A stretch of DNA of 64,000 nt from Nitrososphaerota archaeon. GTDB taxonomy: Archaea; Thermoproteota; Nitrososphaeria; Nitrososphaerales; Nitrosopumilaceae. The DNA is taken from NCBI GenBank assembly GCA_028866895.1, contig JAGWHF010000005.1, positions 110,807-174,806 of the forward strand, written 5' to 3'. Both the position numbers and the translations under genes were made by a program. Positions 1-8,485 of this stretch are shown one piece after another (within the stretch, counting starts at the first letter, position 1; every line of letters begins with the position of its first letter). Below the pieces are notes generated by a model. That model saw only the letters and a list, made by a program, of their open reading frames with translations. It ran no database searches and was not told the origin of the DNA.

Positions 1-96
1 TCAAATCCTTCGAGGATTCGTTTGCCAGTTAGGGTTCATTCCAAGTCGCGCGACAAAGTCCAAACGCCGCCCAACCCGGAAGCATCCAACATGTGA
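1..96 (+). CDS. Possible 3' end of a gene entering from the left edge
   Basis: Frame 1 is open from the first base to a TGA at 94-96 and would encode a 31-residue basic, proline-containing tail ending in PNPEASNM. A second frame is also open over much of this stretch, so the reading frame is not secure. It would be a gene co-directional with thi4 that ends about 60 bases before it. No family is recognised. A short perfect hairpin (AATCCT, loop TCG, AGGATT) lies at its left end. Confidence is low because only the last 31 codons would be visible. Confidence 0.3.
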   Translation, partial: SNPSRIRLPVRVHSKSRDKVQTPPNPEASNM

Positions 97-122
97 GTGC
101 TTGGCACTAAATTTCAAAGCAA

Positions 123-132
123 ACTATTAATT
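123..132 (+). promoter_or_regulatory. TATA-like box of thi4
   Basis: ACTATTAATT is centred about 27 bases before the ATG at 155, the spacing expected for a leaderless archaeal transcript. No TPP riboswitch core was recognised between here and the start. Confidence 0.5.
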
Positions 133-154
133 TGCTCATGCAAGGATATTTTTC

Positions 155-970
155 ATGCAAAAAACCATTGAAACAGGAGCTCCAAAGATCTTTGCAGATG
201 TTGATGAAAAGGAGATTACGAGAGCAATCGCCGATGAGTTTCATTCAGTTCTAGTAGACAGGGCTGATTCTGACGTCATAATAATAGGGGCAGGACCGGC
301 CGGCTTGACCGCATCCAGGGAGCTTGCATCAATGGGATTCAAGACACTAGTGATAGAACAGAACAATTACCTGGGGGGCGGATACTGGCTTGGAGGATAC
401 ATGATGAATCCAGTAACAGTCAGGGCCCCAGCCCAAAAAATATGGGACGAGTTGGGCGTACCATACAAGAAAGTGAGGGAAGGGCTGTACCTAACTCCCG
501 GCCCACACGCAGTATCAAAGCTTATTGCGGCCGCGTGCGACGCAGGAGTAAAGTTCCTGAACCTTACAAAGTTTGACGACCTCGTACTGAAAAATGGCAG
601 GGTGGCAGGCATCGTAGTAAACTGGATGCCCGTCTCTGCACTTCCGAGGAACATAACCTGTGTCGATCCGGTAGCGTTGGAGTCCAAGGTGGTGATAGAT
701 GCCTCCGGCCATGATTCCGTTGCCGTAAAGAGATTGGTCGACAGGAAGCTCGTCGAGTGGAAAGGAATGGATCCCATGTGGGTAGATGACGGCGAGAACA
801 AGGTGGTTTACCACACAGGCGAGGTATTTCCAGGACTGGTAGTTGCCGGAATGTCCGTTACGGAAACCTACGGCATTGCAAGAATGGGTCCCACCTATGG
901 TTCCATGCTGCTTTCGGGCAAAAAGGCAGCCGAGGTAGCGGCAGTCAAGATAAAGGAAGCAAGAAGATAA
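155..970 (+). CDS. thi4: Thiazole synthase Thi4 (ADP-thiazole synthase family)
   Basis: A 271-residue Thi4-family protein, which makes the thiazole moiety of thiamine from NAD and glycine with a sulfur source. The dinucleotide-binding GAGPAGL motif is at residues 45-51, followed by the GGGYWLGGY segment. The C-terminal half has GHDS and the family-typical end around ARMGPTYGSM. Known enzymes differ at one position before the conserved DP: yeast and Haloferax Thi4 have Cys, which donates its own sulfur (single turnover), while methanogen enzymes have His and use free sulfide. Here the residue is Cys169 in ITCVDP, which predicts the sacrificial type. A TATA-like box lies about 27 bases upstream. 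The next gene starts 19 bases after the stop and may be co-transcribed. Confidence 0.93.
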   Translation: MQKTIETGAPKIFADVDEKEITRAIADEFHSVLVDRADSDVIIIGAGPAGLTASRELASMGFKTLVIEQNNYLGGGYWLGGYMMNPVTVRAPAQKIWDELGVPYKKVREGLYLTPGPHAVSKLIAAACDAGVKFLNLTKFDDLVLKNGRVAGIVVNWMPVSALPRNITCVDPVALESKVVIDASGHDSVAVKRLVDRKLVEWKGMDPMWVDDGENKVVYHTGEVFPGLVVAGMSVTETYGIARMGPTYGSMLLSGKKAAEVAAVKIKEARR

Positions 971-989
971 ATTATTCAAGGGCGGCATT

Positions 990-1751
990 TTGCCGTTGAG
1001 AATTTCTAACCTCTACTTGTACGATGCTCCTGCCGTACCACAGATAAGGACAAACGAATTGGCCGAATTTTTGACAGAGAAAACCGGGATAAGCGTCAAG
1101 ACAAGAAGGAGTTTTTTAGAGCACCATTCTTGCACCCGAGATGCACTCCAGCTGATTTCCTCATGCGTGATTTCAGATCTACTGTCACCAATAGATCAGG
1201 TGACCACTAAAGTGACGCCTCGATCCCAGGAGGGACCTGCAATGCACGGTGCCCCGCTTTATGACGGATTTGAACTACAAAAAGTGCTCACATATTACAT
1301 CCCCGAATCTGAGTTGGTACAGGATAACTTTCATCTGGTTTTTACCGACATGCTTACCTGTACATATGATTATGATGATTACAGATACCATGCAAGGGCA
1401 ATCATCTGCTCAAACCCTGCCCTAGTTTCCATCCCAGGAATAATCGAAGCCCCCGCAAAACCGCGTGATTACTACTTTCAAGTTTATGAAAAAGCGCTAC
1501 AAGGCGTCGGCGAGGAGATTGTAAGGAAAGGCTTCAAAGGTAGGTTTCTTGAGTACGGAGACGACAGGCTAGGGCTGGTGGCAAAAGGATACGCCCTACA
1601 GGCAATAATGTACTATCTTACCGGCGACCCCTTTTGTGAATCCAAGGATTGCATCCTGTACAATGCTCACTGGCAAGAAGACCTCCTCCACGCACAGTCC
1701 GAAATTGGATCTTTATGCGAGCAACATAAAAAAACACTCGCCAAGTCCTGA
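990..1751 (+). CDS. DUF6775-like putative metallopeptidase-related protein
   Basis: A 253-residue protein starting at TTG 990, 19 bases after thi4 and probably in the same transcript. It resembles the archaeal family annotated as DUF6775 putative metallopeptidase. The C-terminal segment has a cysteine pair (CESKDC) followed by NAHWQEDLLHAQ, which recalls the cysteine-containing end of archaemetzincins. No HEXXH zinc motif is visible, so peptidase activity is doubtful. It is not a known thiamine gene. The family assignment rests on memory of the C-terminal motif and is moderate. Confidence 0.6.
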   Translation: MPLRISNLYLYDAPAVPQIRTNELAEFLTEKTGISVKTRRSFLEHHSCTRDALQLISSCVISDLLSPIDQVTTKVTPRSQEGPAMHGAPLYDGFELQKVLTYYIPESELVQDNFHLVFTDMLTCTYDYDDYRYHARAIICSNPALVSIPGIIEAPAKPRDYYFQVYEKALQGVGEEIVRKGFKGRFLEYGDDRLGLVAKGYALQAIMYYLTGDPFCESKDCILYNAHWQEDLLHAQSEIGSLCEQHKKTLAKS

Positions 1752-1784
1752 TTTCTTCCTGTATAATTTAAATAGGAACTAGAG

Positions 1785-2762
1785 ATGGATTTTTCTGTGC
1801 AAGCAGAAATAAGAGCGGAGAGCAAGCCACCCGAGGCCACAAAAAAATTCGACGTTGTAATAATAGGCGCAGGACCTGCAGGATATACCGCCGCAATTTA
1901 TACCTCAAGGGCCAAGAGGGAGACGCTCGTAATCTCCGGAATCCTTCCCGGCGGCCAACTCATGCTTACAACGGAGGTCGAGAACTTTCCAGGGTTTGCC
2001 GAGGGCATCATGGGTCCAGACCTTATGACCGCCATGAGAAAACAGACCGAGAGAATGGGTGCCACAATAATCGATGACGAGGTAGTAAATGTCGACTTCA
2101 AACGAAGTCCCTTCAAGATACTCACGAATGCCGAGGAATACGAAGCAGATGCAGTCATAATAGCCACAGGGGCGAGCCCGAGAAAGATCGGGGCAAGGGG
2201 TGAGCAGGAGTTCAGTGCAAAAGGCGTATCATATTGCGCAACCTGTGACGGCCCGTTCTTCAAGAATCAGGAACTAGTCGTTGCAGGAGGAGGCGATTCA
2301 GCTATGGAGGAGGCCATATTCCTTACAAAATTTGCCAAGAATGTGCACATCATCCACAGAAAAGACAAGCTTAGGGCAAGCAAGATTATGCAGGACAGGG
2401 CTTTTGAAAACACCAAGATAAAGTTCCACTGGAATTCAATCATCGAGGAAATACGCGGTAAGGAAAAGGTAAGCCAAGTAACGATAAAAAATGTCACTAC
2501 CAACCAGACAGAGGTGATGGATGTCGGCGGCCTATTCGTGGCAATCGGTCACGAACCAAATACCAAGATGTTCAAGGGCCAGATCGAGCTTGACGAACAG
2601 GGGTACGTAGCACTGAGGAACCATACCCATACAAGCGTTGAAGGCGTATTTGCTGCAGGAGACGTCCATGATCATAGATACCGCCAGGCCATCACCGCGG
2701 CAGCATTTGGTTGCATGGCAGCAATAGATGTAGACAGATACCTCTCAGAGAGAATCAAATAG
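1785..2762 (+). CDS. trxB: Thioredoxin reductase (NADPH/flavin type)
   Basis: A 325-residue class II flavoprotein disulfide reductase. It has the FAD-binding GAGPAGY motif at 28-34, the redox-active CATC at Cys151/Cys154, a second dinucleotide motif (GGGDSAMEEA) and the C-terminal AAGDVHD motif that contacts FAD. It should reduce thioredoxin or glutaredoxin-like partners. A TATA-like sequence (TATAATTTAAATA, 1762-1774) lies only about 15-20 bases before ATG 1785. The in-frame GTG at 1797 fits leaderless spacing better and would give 321 residues. The gene ends one base before the convergent cysteine synthase gene, so there is no room for separate terminators. Confidence 0.93.
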   Translation: MDFSVQAEIRAESKPPEATKKFDVVIIGAGPAGYTAAIYTSRAKRETLVISGILPGGQLMLTTEVENFPGFAEGIMGPDLMTAMRKQTERMGATIIDDEVVNVDFKRSPFKILTNAEEYEADAVIIATGASPRKIGARGEQEFSAKGVSYCATCDGPFFKNQELVVAGGGDSAMEEAIFLTKFAKNVHIIHRKDKLRASKIMQDRAFENTKIKFHWNSIIEEIRGKEKVSQVTIKNVTTNQTEVMDVGGLFVAIGHEPNTKMFKGQIELDEQGYVALRNHTHTSVEGVFAAGDVHDHRYRQAITAAAFGCMAAIDVDRYLSERIK

Positions 2763-3764
2763 TCAATAAAGCGCTGAAGGCGAGAGATGCTTTGCATCAT
2801 GGAGGCACCTGTCAAATTCTTCCGGCGTGAAAACCCCCTGCTGCCCGTACAGACTTTTGAATTTCTTGCCGTCGTCAGCAAAAATACCTACGACGCATCC
2901 CTCGCTTATCCCGTATTTCTTCATAGCACAATAAACAGCAGCGGATGACGGACTTGCAAGTATTCTTTCATTTTGGAATATTTCCTTCACAGATGAAAAC
3001 GCCTCCTCGTTTGTGATGGTCATCCAATCGTCTACTACATCCTCCCTCTTGAGAAAAAGTTCTGGTTTTGCAGACTCTTCGAAGTTTCTCAGGCCCTGAA
3101 TCAGGTGGTTTTGTTGCGGCTGTACGGCAATTATTTTCACATCCCGGTTTTTCTCCTTTAGATAGGCGCCTATCCCCGTTATAGTCCCGCCCGTTCCAAC
3201 CCCCGAGAAAAAGTGGGTTATTTTTCCGCCAGTCTGCTTCCATATCTCTGGGCCAGTCCCACTGTAATGTCCCATGAAATTTGCCTCGTTAGCATACTGG
3301 TTTGGAGAGAAGTATTTGTCCGGCCTTGCGGAAGCTATGGATTTTGCAAGTGCTATGCTCTGGTCAGTGCCAGCCCCCACCTTCGGGCACAAATCATCGC
3401 TTGTCTGATACAATGTGGCCCCAAGCAATTCTATTATCTTCTTCGTCTCTTCACTTGCCTTTTCCGGAATTACGATTTCAACCTTGTATCCAAGCAGTTT
3501 TGCAATTCCTGCGAGGGCAATCCCAGTATTTCCCGAGGTGGGCTCTATTATCACGCTGTGGCCTCTTTTTATGAGACCTTCCTCTTCCGCGCGCTTTATC
3601 ATCCAAAAGGCCGCCCTGTCCTTTACAGAACCAAACGGATTATGAGATTCAAGTTTTGCATAAAAATCGACGCTTTCATTTGAAAGCGACTCGAGTTTTA
3701 CTAGTGGCGTATTACCAATTTTTTTCAACAGCCCCTCGGCATCTTTGAGTGCCTCGATGGTCAA
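2763..3764 (-). CDS. Cysteine synthase family (PLP-dependent beta-replacing enzyme)
   Basis: A 333-residue fold-type II PLP enzyme that makes cysteine from an activated serine and sulfide. The cofactor lysine is K48 in FGSVKDR, the substrate loop EPTSGNTGIALA is near 74-85, and the glycine-rich phosphate loop GVGTGGTITG is near 188. Whether it prefers O-acetylserine or O-phosphoserine cannot be read from the sequence; the SerB-like phosphatase at 5904-6554 is only circumstantial. Translation starts at TTG 3764, four bases after the TusA-like gene ends, so the two are almost certainly one operon concerned with sulfur transfer. Confidence 0.92.
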   Translation of the reverse strand: MTIEALKDAEGLLKKIGNTPLVKLESLSNESVDFYAKLESHNPFGSVKDRAAFWMIKRAEEEGLIKRGHSVIIEPTSGNTGIALAGIAKLLGYKVEIVIPEKASEETKKIIELLGATLYQTSDDLCPKVGAGTDQSIALAKSIASARPDKYFSPNQYANEANFMGHYSGTGPEIWKQTGGKITHFFSGVGTGGTITGIGAYLKEKNRDVKIIAVQPQQNHLIQGLRNFEESAKPELFLKREDVVDDWMTITNEEAFSSVKEIFQNERILASPSSAAVYCAMKKYGISEGCVVGIFADDGKKFKSLYGQQGVFTPEEFDRCLHDAKHLSPSALY

Positions 3765-3768
3765 GATC

Positions 3769-3975
3769 CTATTTCACCTTCTTGATAATAAATTCAAGAT
3801 CCTTTCCGGATTTGTTTATGCTAACCAACTGGTGCCCATTTCTGTTAACCCATCTTGAGATATCCTCCTCCGAAGCAGGATCATCGGCGATGATTTTCAG
3901 TGTGTTGCCCACCACCATCCTTTCCATCTCAATCTTCGTCCTGAAGACTGGTTCTGGACAAAACATTCCGCGCAC
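3769..3975 (-). CDS. TusA/SirA-like sulfur-carrier protein
   Basis: A small protein (68 residues from GTG 3975) with the CPEP motif at residues 6-9, the active-site Cys-Pro signature of the TusA/SirA sulfurtransferase family. The rest fits the two-layer alpha/beta fold, ending in a final strand with LEFIIKK. It sits immediately upstream of cysteine synthase, which suggests a persulfide carrier in cysteine or thiocofactor metabolism. The family's first strand (T-V-D-V-R-G) continues upstream of GTG 3975 in the same frame, but the only possible start there is an ATT at 4008 before an in-frame stop. The true N-terminus is therefore uncertain. Confidence 0.8.
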   Translation of the reverse strand: MRGMFCPEPVFRTKIEMERMVVGNTLKIIADDPASEEDISRWVNRNGHQLVSINKSGKDLEFIIKKVK

Positions 3976-4146
3976 ATCTACTGTCTTGGTAGGAGATAAC
4001 TCAGAAATGCCTCTTCACCAATATAACAAAGGCTTTCAATGCAATATTAAATGTTATTCATGAATGAGGCACTGAAGTAACGGCGGCTTGCCCAGAAATC
4101 TTTTTTCCCATGAAGGGGTTCCCCCCATACGCATTGTGCCTCCCAG

Positions 4147-5067
4147 TCAGATGAGAATCATAGGCAGGATGGCCCTAAGGTTTCGTTCATAGAGGATGTT
4201 ATAATCCTGATTCTTGAAATTAATCTTGTTGGAAAGCCTTGCCGTAAGGTGTACCGCAATCTTGTACACCGCTGTCCACACCACGCTGTCCGGGTTCGAC
4301 TGGAATGCCTCAATGAGAAAGTTGCATATGCCTGTAAGATGAGGGTGGTTTTCCTTGAAATACATTATGATGTCCTCCTTCGAATTTTCTATTTTGTACC
4401 GTGCATGCTCTATCATCTCGCTGCTTGTAATGTACCCCGTACAACCTATTGCAACCTTTCCTTTCCTCATGGCATTCAAAATCCCCTCCAATGTGTTTTC
4501 CGCCTCTATGATGTTCGTAGACCTTCCCAGCGTGGATACCACGTGTGAATCACTTCCCGCCACTGCCTTCATCTTGTTTGCCTTTGCGAATTTGTAAGCC
4601 CTAAGGTTGGAGTACCTGTCAACGTTATTGCTGTTGAACGCCTCTATGAGGTCACATAGTAGCGCCTTCTCCCTTAACCCATTGTTCAAGGCGAAGGGAT
4701 GCGGCGCGCATGAAATTGCACCTTGGGAACGTATGATGTCAAGCACCTCCTCAAGGCCCTGACCGGGTTTTATCTCTGATGTCAGACCGTATGCCAATAC
4801 ATGGATTCCCTGGTCCGTCGTAATCTCCTCACCCGGATAAACCTGAACATCCTTGAACTTTTGATGATCCTTCTTGTAGCGCAGGAGCTGGTCGTACCCA
4901 TCAAGCGTGTTGTGATTTGTAATAAAAAAAGCGTCAAGACCTGCCTGATATGCCTGTTCGATCTGTTCCGACACCTTTACCCCACAATCATAGGGGGTTT
5001 CTTTGAGGCCGAGGTGAAAATTTGAAAACTCGTTGTGGCAGTGCAGTTCTGCCCTTAGATCATCCAA
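4147..5067 (-). CDS. PHP-domain metal-dependent phosphoesterase
   Basis: A 306-residue protein with the PHP (polymerase and histidinol phosphatase) metal-binding motifs in order: HCH at 9-11, the NHNTLDGY segment, GEE in the YPGEEITT segment, the APHP histidine and SDSH near 172. These bind three metal ions and hydrolyse phosphoesters in related proteins. The last 90 residues are a helical extension without a recognised domain. TTG 5067 is the best start because it places the first histidines at the normal distance. It lies 56 bases downstream of cofE on the same strand. The substrate is unknown. Confidence 0.82.
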   Translation of the reverse strand: MDDLRAELHCHNEFSNFHLGLKETPYDCGVKVSEQIEQAYQAGLDAFFITNHNTLDGYDQLLRYKKDHQKFKDVQVYPGEEITTDQGIHVLAYGLTSEIKPGQGLEEVLDIIRSQGAISCAPHPFALNNGLREKALLCDLIEAFNSNNVDRYSNLRAYKFAKANKMKAVAGSDSHVVSTLGRSTNIIEAENTLEGILNAMRKGKVAIGCTGYITSSEMIEHARYKIENSKEDIIMYFKENHPHLTGICNFLIEAFQSNPDSVVWTAVYKIAVHLTARLSNKINFKNQDYNILYERNLRAILPMILI

Positions 5068-5122
5068 TGATTAGTGATTCCACCAAACTTTGAATATAAT
5101 CCTTGTTTTCAAAAACAACCAA

Positions 5123-5863
5123 TCACCGAAAGAGGTCCTCGGATCGCTGTCTTATGAGCACATCTATCTTACTTTTAGTTTTAGAAAACCCAAAATTTCT
5201 AATTATGCAGATGGGTGTACGAAGTGATTTTCCCATTACAAGTTCCGTTGCGGAAGATAACTCATCAGCAATCGCGATTGCAGTCACCCGAAGCAACCTC
5301 CCGAAACTATCAGGTTTTCCAGCATAATCAAGAATAGGCTCCATCCCAGACAGCCCGATTGCCACATTTGTCTGGCCCTGCCTGAAAGGGCGGCCAAACG
5401 TATCTGATATCACTATTGCAGTATCCTTGCCGGTTTTTTGTTTTATCTGTCTGCGCAGCGATTCAGCAGAAAGATCGGGATCAGCAGGCAACAATGTTGC
5501 GCTCCCCTCCGGCACGTTGCTCTCATCCACGCCAGCATTTGCGCAAATGAAACCATGGAAGGTTTCCGAGATTATTATGCCATTCCGCATGCGCACGATA
5601 CGTTTTGTTTGTCCCATTATCAATTCCATAACACGTGGATCTTTGCCATATTCGCTTGCTATTCCCGTTGCAAGAAGTGACGGCTTGACATCGGAAAGAT
5701 TTATTGTGCGCCCCTCTTGCTTGGAGATGATTTTTTGGGTGAACATTATGATATCGTTATCTTGCAGTTCCGGCTTCGTTTCGGATTCCAGCATAAGGCC
5801 AACAAGATCATCCCCGACCCCGACCTCCTTGTCAATCTTAACTGGAATGAGCTCCAACACCAT
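5123..5863 (-). CDS. cofE: Coenzyme F420-0:L-glutamate ligase
   Basis: A 246-residue CofE. It adds gamma-linked glutamates to F420-0 using GTP. Family landmarks include LIPVKIDKEVGVGDDL at the N-terminus, ANAGVDESNVPEG in the middle and SDTFGRPFRQGQTNVAIG. The latter two surround the nucleotide and metal site. The length matches archaeal stand-alone CofE, without the C-terminal domain of actinobacterial FbiB. Translation starts at ATG 5863. The other two F420 genes, cofC and cofD, are 34 kb away at 39.7-41.2 kb, so the pathway is split. Confidence 0.95.
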   Translation of the reverse strand: MVLELIPVKIDKEVGVGDDLVGLMLESETKPELQDNDIIMFTQKIISKQEGRTINLSDVKPSLLATGIASEYGKDPRVMELIMGQTKRIVRMRNGIIISETFHGFICANAGVDESNVPEGSATLLPADPDLSAESLRRQIKQKTGKDTAIVISDTFGRPFRQGQTNVAIGLSGMEPILDYAGKPDSFGRLLRVTAIAIADELSSATELVMGKSLRTPICIIRNFGFSKTKSKIDVLIRQRSEDLFR

Positions 5864-5903
5864 CTAGAAACTTACTGGCCCCACTTCTTAAAACCATATT
5901 CCC

Positions 5904-6554
5904 TCAGGCAACAGTCTGGAGCTGGATCTTGAGCCCGTAGTGTCTGTTGATGATACCTATTAATTTTGAGAGGTCCTTCTCTTCGAGGGTTACGGTAGCT
6001 AGGTCCTTCACCAAATCTTGGGCCCTGAAGGCCACTCCAAGCCCGCAGATGTTAAAGAGTTTGATGTCGTTTGCCCCGTCAACCACTACAACAACATCCT
6101 CCTTCCTTTCCTTCCACTCCCTTATCTTAATCAAGGCAGACCTGGCCTTGTCAGAATCGACGTTTATTATCACGTCATCGAGTTTTCCATTTTCGAATAC
6201 CAGCTCATTTGAAAAGACGTAATCAAGCCCTAGTTCCTCCTTCAGCCTGTCTGTCATTATGGTAAAACCTCCCGAGACCGCCATGACTTTCCATCCTGCT
6301 GCCTTTAGCGCACTGCATGCCTCTCGCGCCCCCGTCATGACTTTGAGCGAGTCAGCAACCTCTCTGCATGTCTCGTAGTCTATACCTCTGAGAAGTTCGA
6401 TTCTTTTTCGAAGTCCGTCCTCCCAGTTGATCTTTCCTTCAATCCCTCTCCTTGTAATCTCCCAAATCTCGTCTTGTTTGTTTATTTTTTCTGCAAGTAT
6501 CGGAAGGAACTCGGCATCAAGCAGTACTCCCTCCACATCGAAAATTGCTAACAT
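5904..6554 (-). CDS. HAD-family phosphatase, SerB-like
   Basis: A 216-residue HAD hydrolase of phosphoserine-phosphatase size and layout: motif I FDVEGV with nucleophile Asp6, motif II VSGGF, the lysine in DSDKARS, and motif IV VDGANDIK. In bona fide SerB the second acidic residue of motif I is Asp (DxD); here it is Glu8 (DxE), and the usual GDGxND glycine is Val. The substrate may therefore be phosphoserine or another phosphomonoester. It starts at ATG 6554 and lies 40 bases upstream of cofE on the same strand, suggesting an HAD-cofE-PHP transcript. Confidence 0.75.
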   Translation of the reverse strand: MLAIFDVEGVLLDAEFLPILAEKINKQDEIWEITRRGIEGKINWEDGLRKRIELLRGIDYETCREVADSLKVMTGAREACSALKAAGWKVMAVSGGFTIMTDRLKEELGLDYVFSNELVFENGKLDDVIINVDSDKARSALIKIREWKERKEDVVVVVDGANDIKLFNICGLGVAFRAQDLVKDLATVTLEEKDLSKLIGIINRHYGLKIQLQTVA

Positions 6555-6653
6555 CAGTTTCTGCTTTGTGGAATGATTCAGAATATATTAATCTTAAGCG
6601 ATCTCAGTGCCGGCCACCACTAGCAATATATTCAAGATGTCAAGATAAATGTT

Positions 6654-6941
6654 ATGAGTGAGCTTCCACACAAATACGAGGTCACAATCAAGTCAGCCAC
6701 GACAGCGAACCGATTGTCAGATGGTACAAAGGAAGAACTGAAGGCATCAGGAATGATGGATGACAAAGGAAAATTGAAGTTGAAGGGAGTAAGTCCGAAG
6801 ATGCTCAAGAAGATGAAAGAGGAGGCTGTCGACTGCCCGGTTTTAAAAAAGGAAGTTCCCTTTATCCAGTGTTTTGTTTGCTCCAACTTCCAGAGCAGAA
6901 TTACGGGAAAAGTTCTTTGCAAGGGCGACCCGCTGAAGTAG
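6654..6941 (+). CDS. Conserved small four-cysteine protein, function unknown
   Basis: A 95-residue basic protein with cysteines at 61, 73, 76 and 89 (C-x11-C-x2-C-x12-C), a spacing compatible with a zinc site or an Fe-S cluster. The N-terminal half is rich in Lys and helix formers. A TATA-like box (GCAATATATTC, 6623-6633) is centred 26 bases before ATG 6654, supporting a leaderless start. proS follows after 39 bases and could be co-transcribed. I do not recognise the family. Confidence 0.75.
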   Translation: MSELPHKYEVTIKSATTANRLSDGTKEELKASGMMDDKGKLKLKGVSPKMLKKMKEEAVDCPVLKKEVPFIQCFVCSNFQSRITGKVLCKGDPLK

Positions 6942-6980
6942 GCACAAGGCTCATTAGGGCAGAATCCAAAATGATGTGAA

Positions 6981-8423
6981 TTGAGCAAAGAGATAGGAAT
7001 TACATCTAAAAAGTCTGAGGATTTTAGCGAGTGGTACACGCAAGTGGTAATAAAGGCACAACTTGCCGATTATGCACCTGTAAAGGGCCTCATCGTTCTA
7101 AGGCCGTACGGGTATTCCATATGGGAGTTTCTGAAATCGTCAGTCGACCAGAAGTTAAAGGCCACAGGCCACGAGAATGCATTCCTTCCCGTACTCATTC
7201 CAGAATCGCTGTTAAGCAGAGAGGCGACCCATTTTGCCGGTTTCACCCCTGAAGTTTTCTGGGTGACATATTCCGGCGATTCGGAGATCGGCGACAGGCT
7301 GGCGCTACGGCCCACATCTGAGACTCTAGCGTACTCAATGTATTCAAAATGGATAAAAAGCTGGAGGGACCTCCCCCTCAAAATCAATTTCTGGAACTCC
7401 GCCTTAAGAGCAGAGATAAAGGCTACAAAGCCTTTCCTTAGGACATCTGAATTTCTCTGGCAGGAGGGCCACACGGTTCATGCCGAAAAGGAGGAGGCCG
7501 AAAATGAGGTCACCAGTATACTCGAAATGTACAGAAAGACAGTAGAGGAAGAACTTGCCATACCCGTCATACTTGGAAAAAAAAGCGACAAAGAAAAGTT
7601 TGTCGGGGCAATCTACACCACTACCATGGAATCCATCATGCCCGACGGCAAGGCATTACAGATGGGAACCTCCCACTTCCTAGGACAGAACTTCTCCAAG
7701 CCCTTCGATGTAAAGTTCCTTGACAGGCAAAATGTTGAAACGTTTGCTTGGCAGACATCATGGGGCATCTCGTGGAGGCTCATCGGTGCACTCATAATGG
7801 TTCATGGAGATGACAAGGGACTAGTCCTCCCGCCACGCGTGGCCCCTATTCAAGCAGTGATAATTCCCATCTACTCGTCACAGGAAGACAAGGATTCAGT
7901 TCTTAACAAGGCCAGTGAGATAAAAGAGAACATCTCCAAGGGAGGCATACGGGTACACCTAGATTCAAGAGACGAGTTCACCCCCGGCTACAAATTTCAC
8001 GATTGGGAGATGAAGGGAGTACCGCTGAGAATAGAGATCGGGCCCAAGGACCTCTCCAAAAACAAGGTGGTTCTGGCACGTAGGGACAACATGAAGAAAA
8101 CCGATGTTGCCTTTGAAGTACTTGTCGATGGCACGATTAATGCCCTAAATGATATCCAGTCAGACCTTTTCGCCAGGGCAAAAACGATTCTCAGTTCCAA
8201 GACCAAGGACGTGACAGAGTTCAGCCAGTTCAAAAAGGAGATAGAAAATGGGATGTTTGTTCGCTCTCCGTGGTGCGGCAGCCAGAAATGTGAGGAAACA
8301 ATCAAGGAAGACACTGGGGCAGATATCAGGGTCATACCTTTTGATGCAAAATCATCCGAGTTCCCCTGCATAGTTTGCAAATCTCCCTCCAAGACTACCG
8401 CCATGTTTGCAAGAGGTTATTAG
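6981..8423 (+). CDS. proS: Prolyl-tRNA synthetase, archaeal/eukaryotic type
   Basis: A 480-residue class II aminoacyl-tRNA synthetase that charges tRNA-Pro. Motif 2 is seen as FLRTSEFLWQEGHT and motif 3 as GDDKGLVLPPRVAP. The anticodon-binding domain follows. The C-terminal zinc-type domain has cysteines in CGSQKC and CIVC and ends in a tyrosine, as in archaeal and eukaryotic ProRS, and the bacterial editing insertion is absent. The TTG start at 6981 gives the expected family N-terminus ending in EWYTQVV. Confidence 0.96.
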   Translation: MSKEIGITSKKSEDFSEWYTQVVIKAQLADYAPVKGLIVLRPYGYSIWEFLKSSVDQKLKATGHENAFLPVLIPESLLSREATHFAGFTPEVFWVTYSGDSEIGDRLALRPTSETLAYSMYSKWIKSWRDLPLKINFWNSALRAEIKATKPFLRTSEFLWQEGHTVHAEKEEAENEVTSILEMYRKTVEEELAIPVILGKKSDKEKFVGAIYTTTMESIMPDGKALQMGTSHFLGQNFSKPFDVKFLDRQNVETFAWQTSWGISWRLIGALIMVHGDDKGLVLPPRVAPIQAVIIPIYSSQEDKDSVLNKASEIKENISKGGIRVHLDSRDEFTPGYKFHDWEMKGVPLRIEIGPKDLSKNKVVLARRDNMKKTDVAFEVLVDGTINALNDIQSDLFARAKTILSSKTKDVTEFSQFKKEIENGMFVRSPWCGSQKCEETIKEDTGADIRVIPFDAKSSEFPCIVCKSPSKTTAMFARGY

Positions 8424-8485
8424 TTGCAGACGATGCTCCGCATGCGACCAGAGATTATATTTAGCAACATTTGGTGAGACGACAA

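Noticed and set aside
1..154. TPP riboswitch before thi4
   Set aside because: The conserved CUGAGA-type core and aptamer layout are not present; only a TATA-like box is seen.
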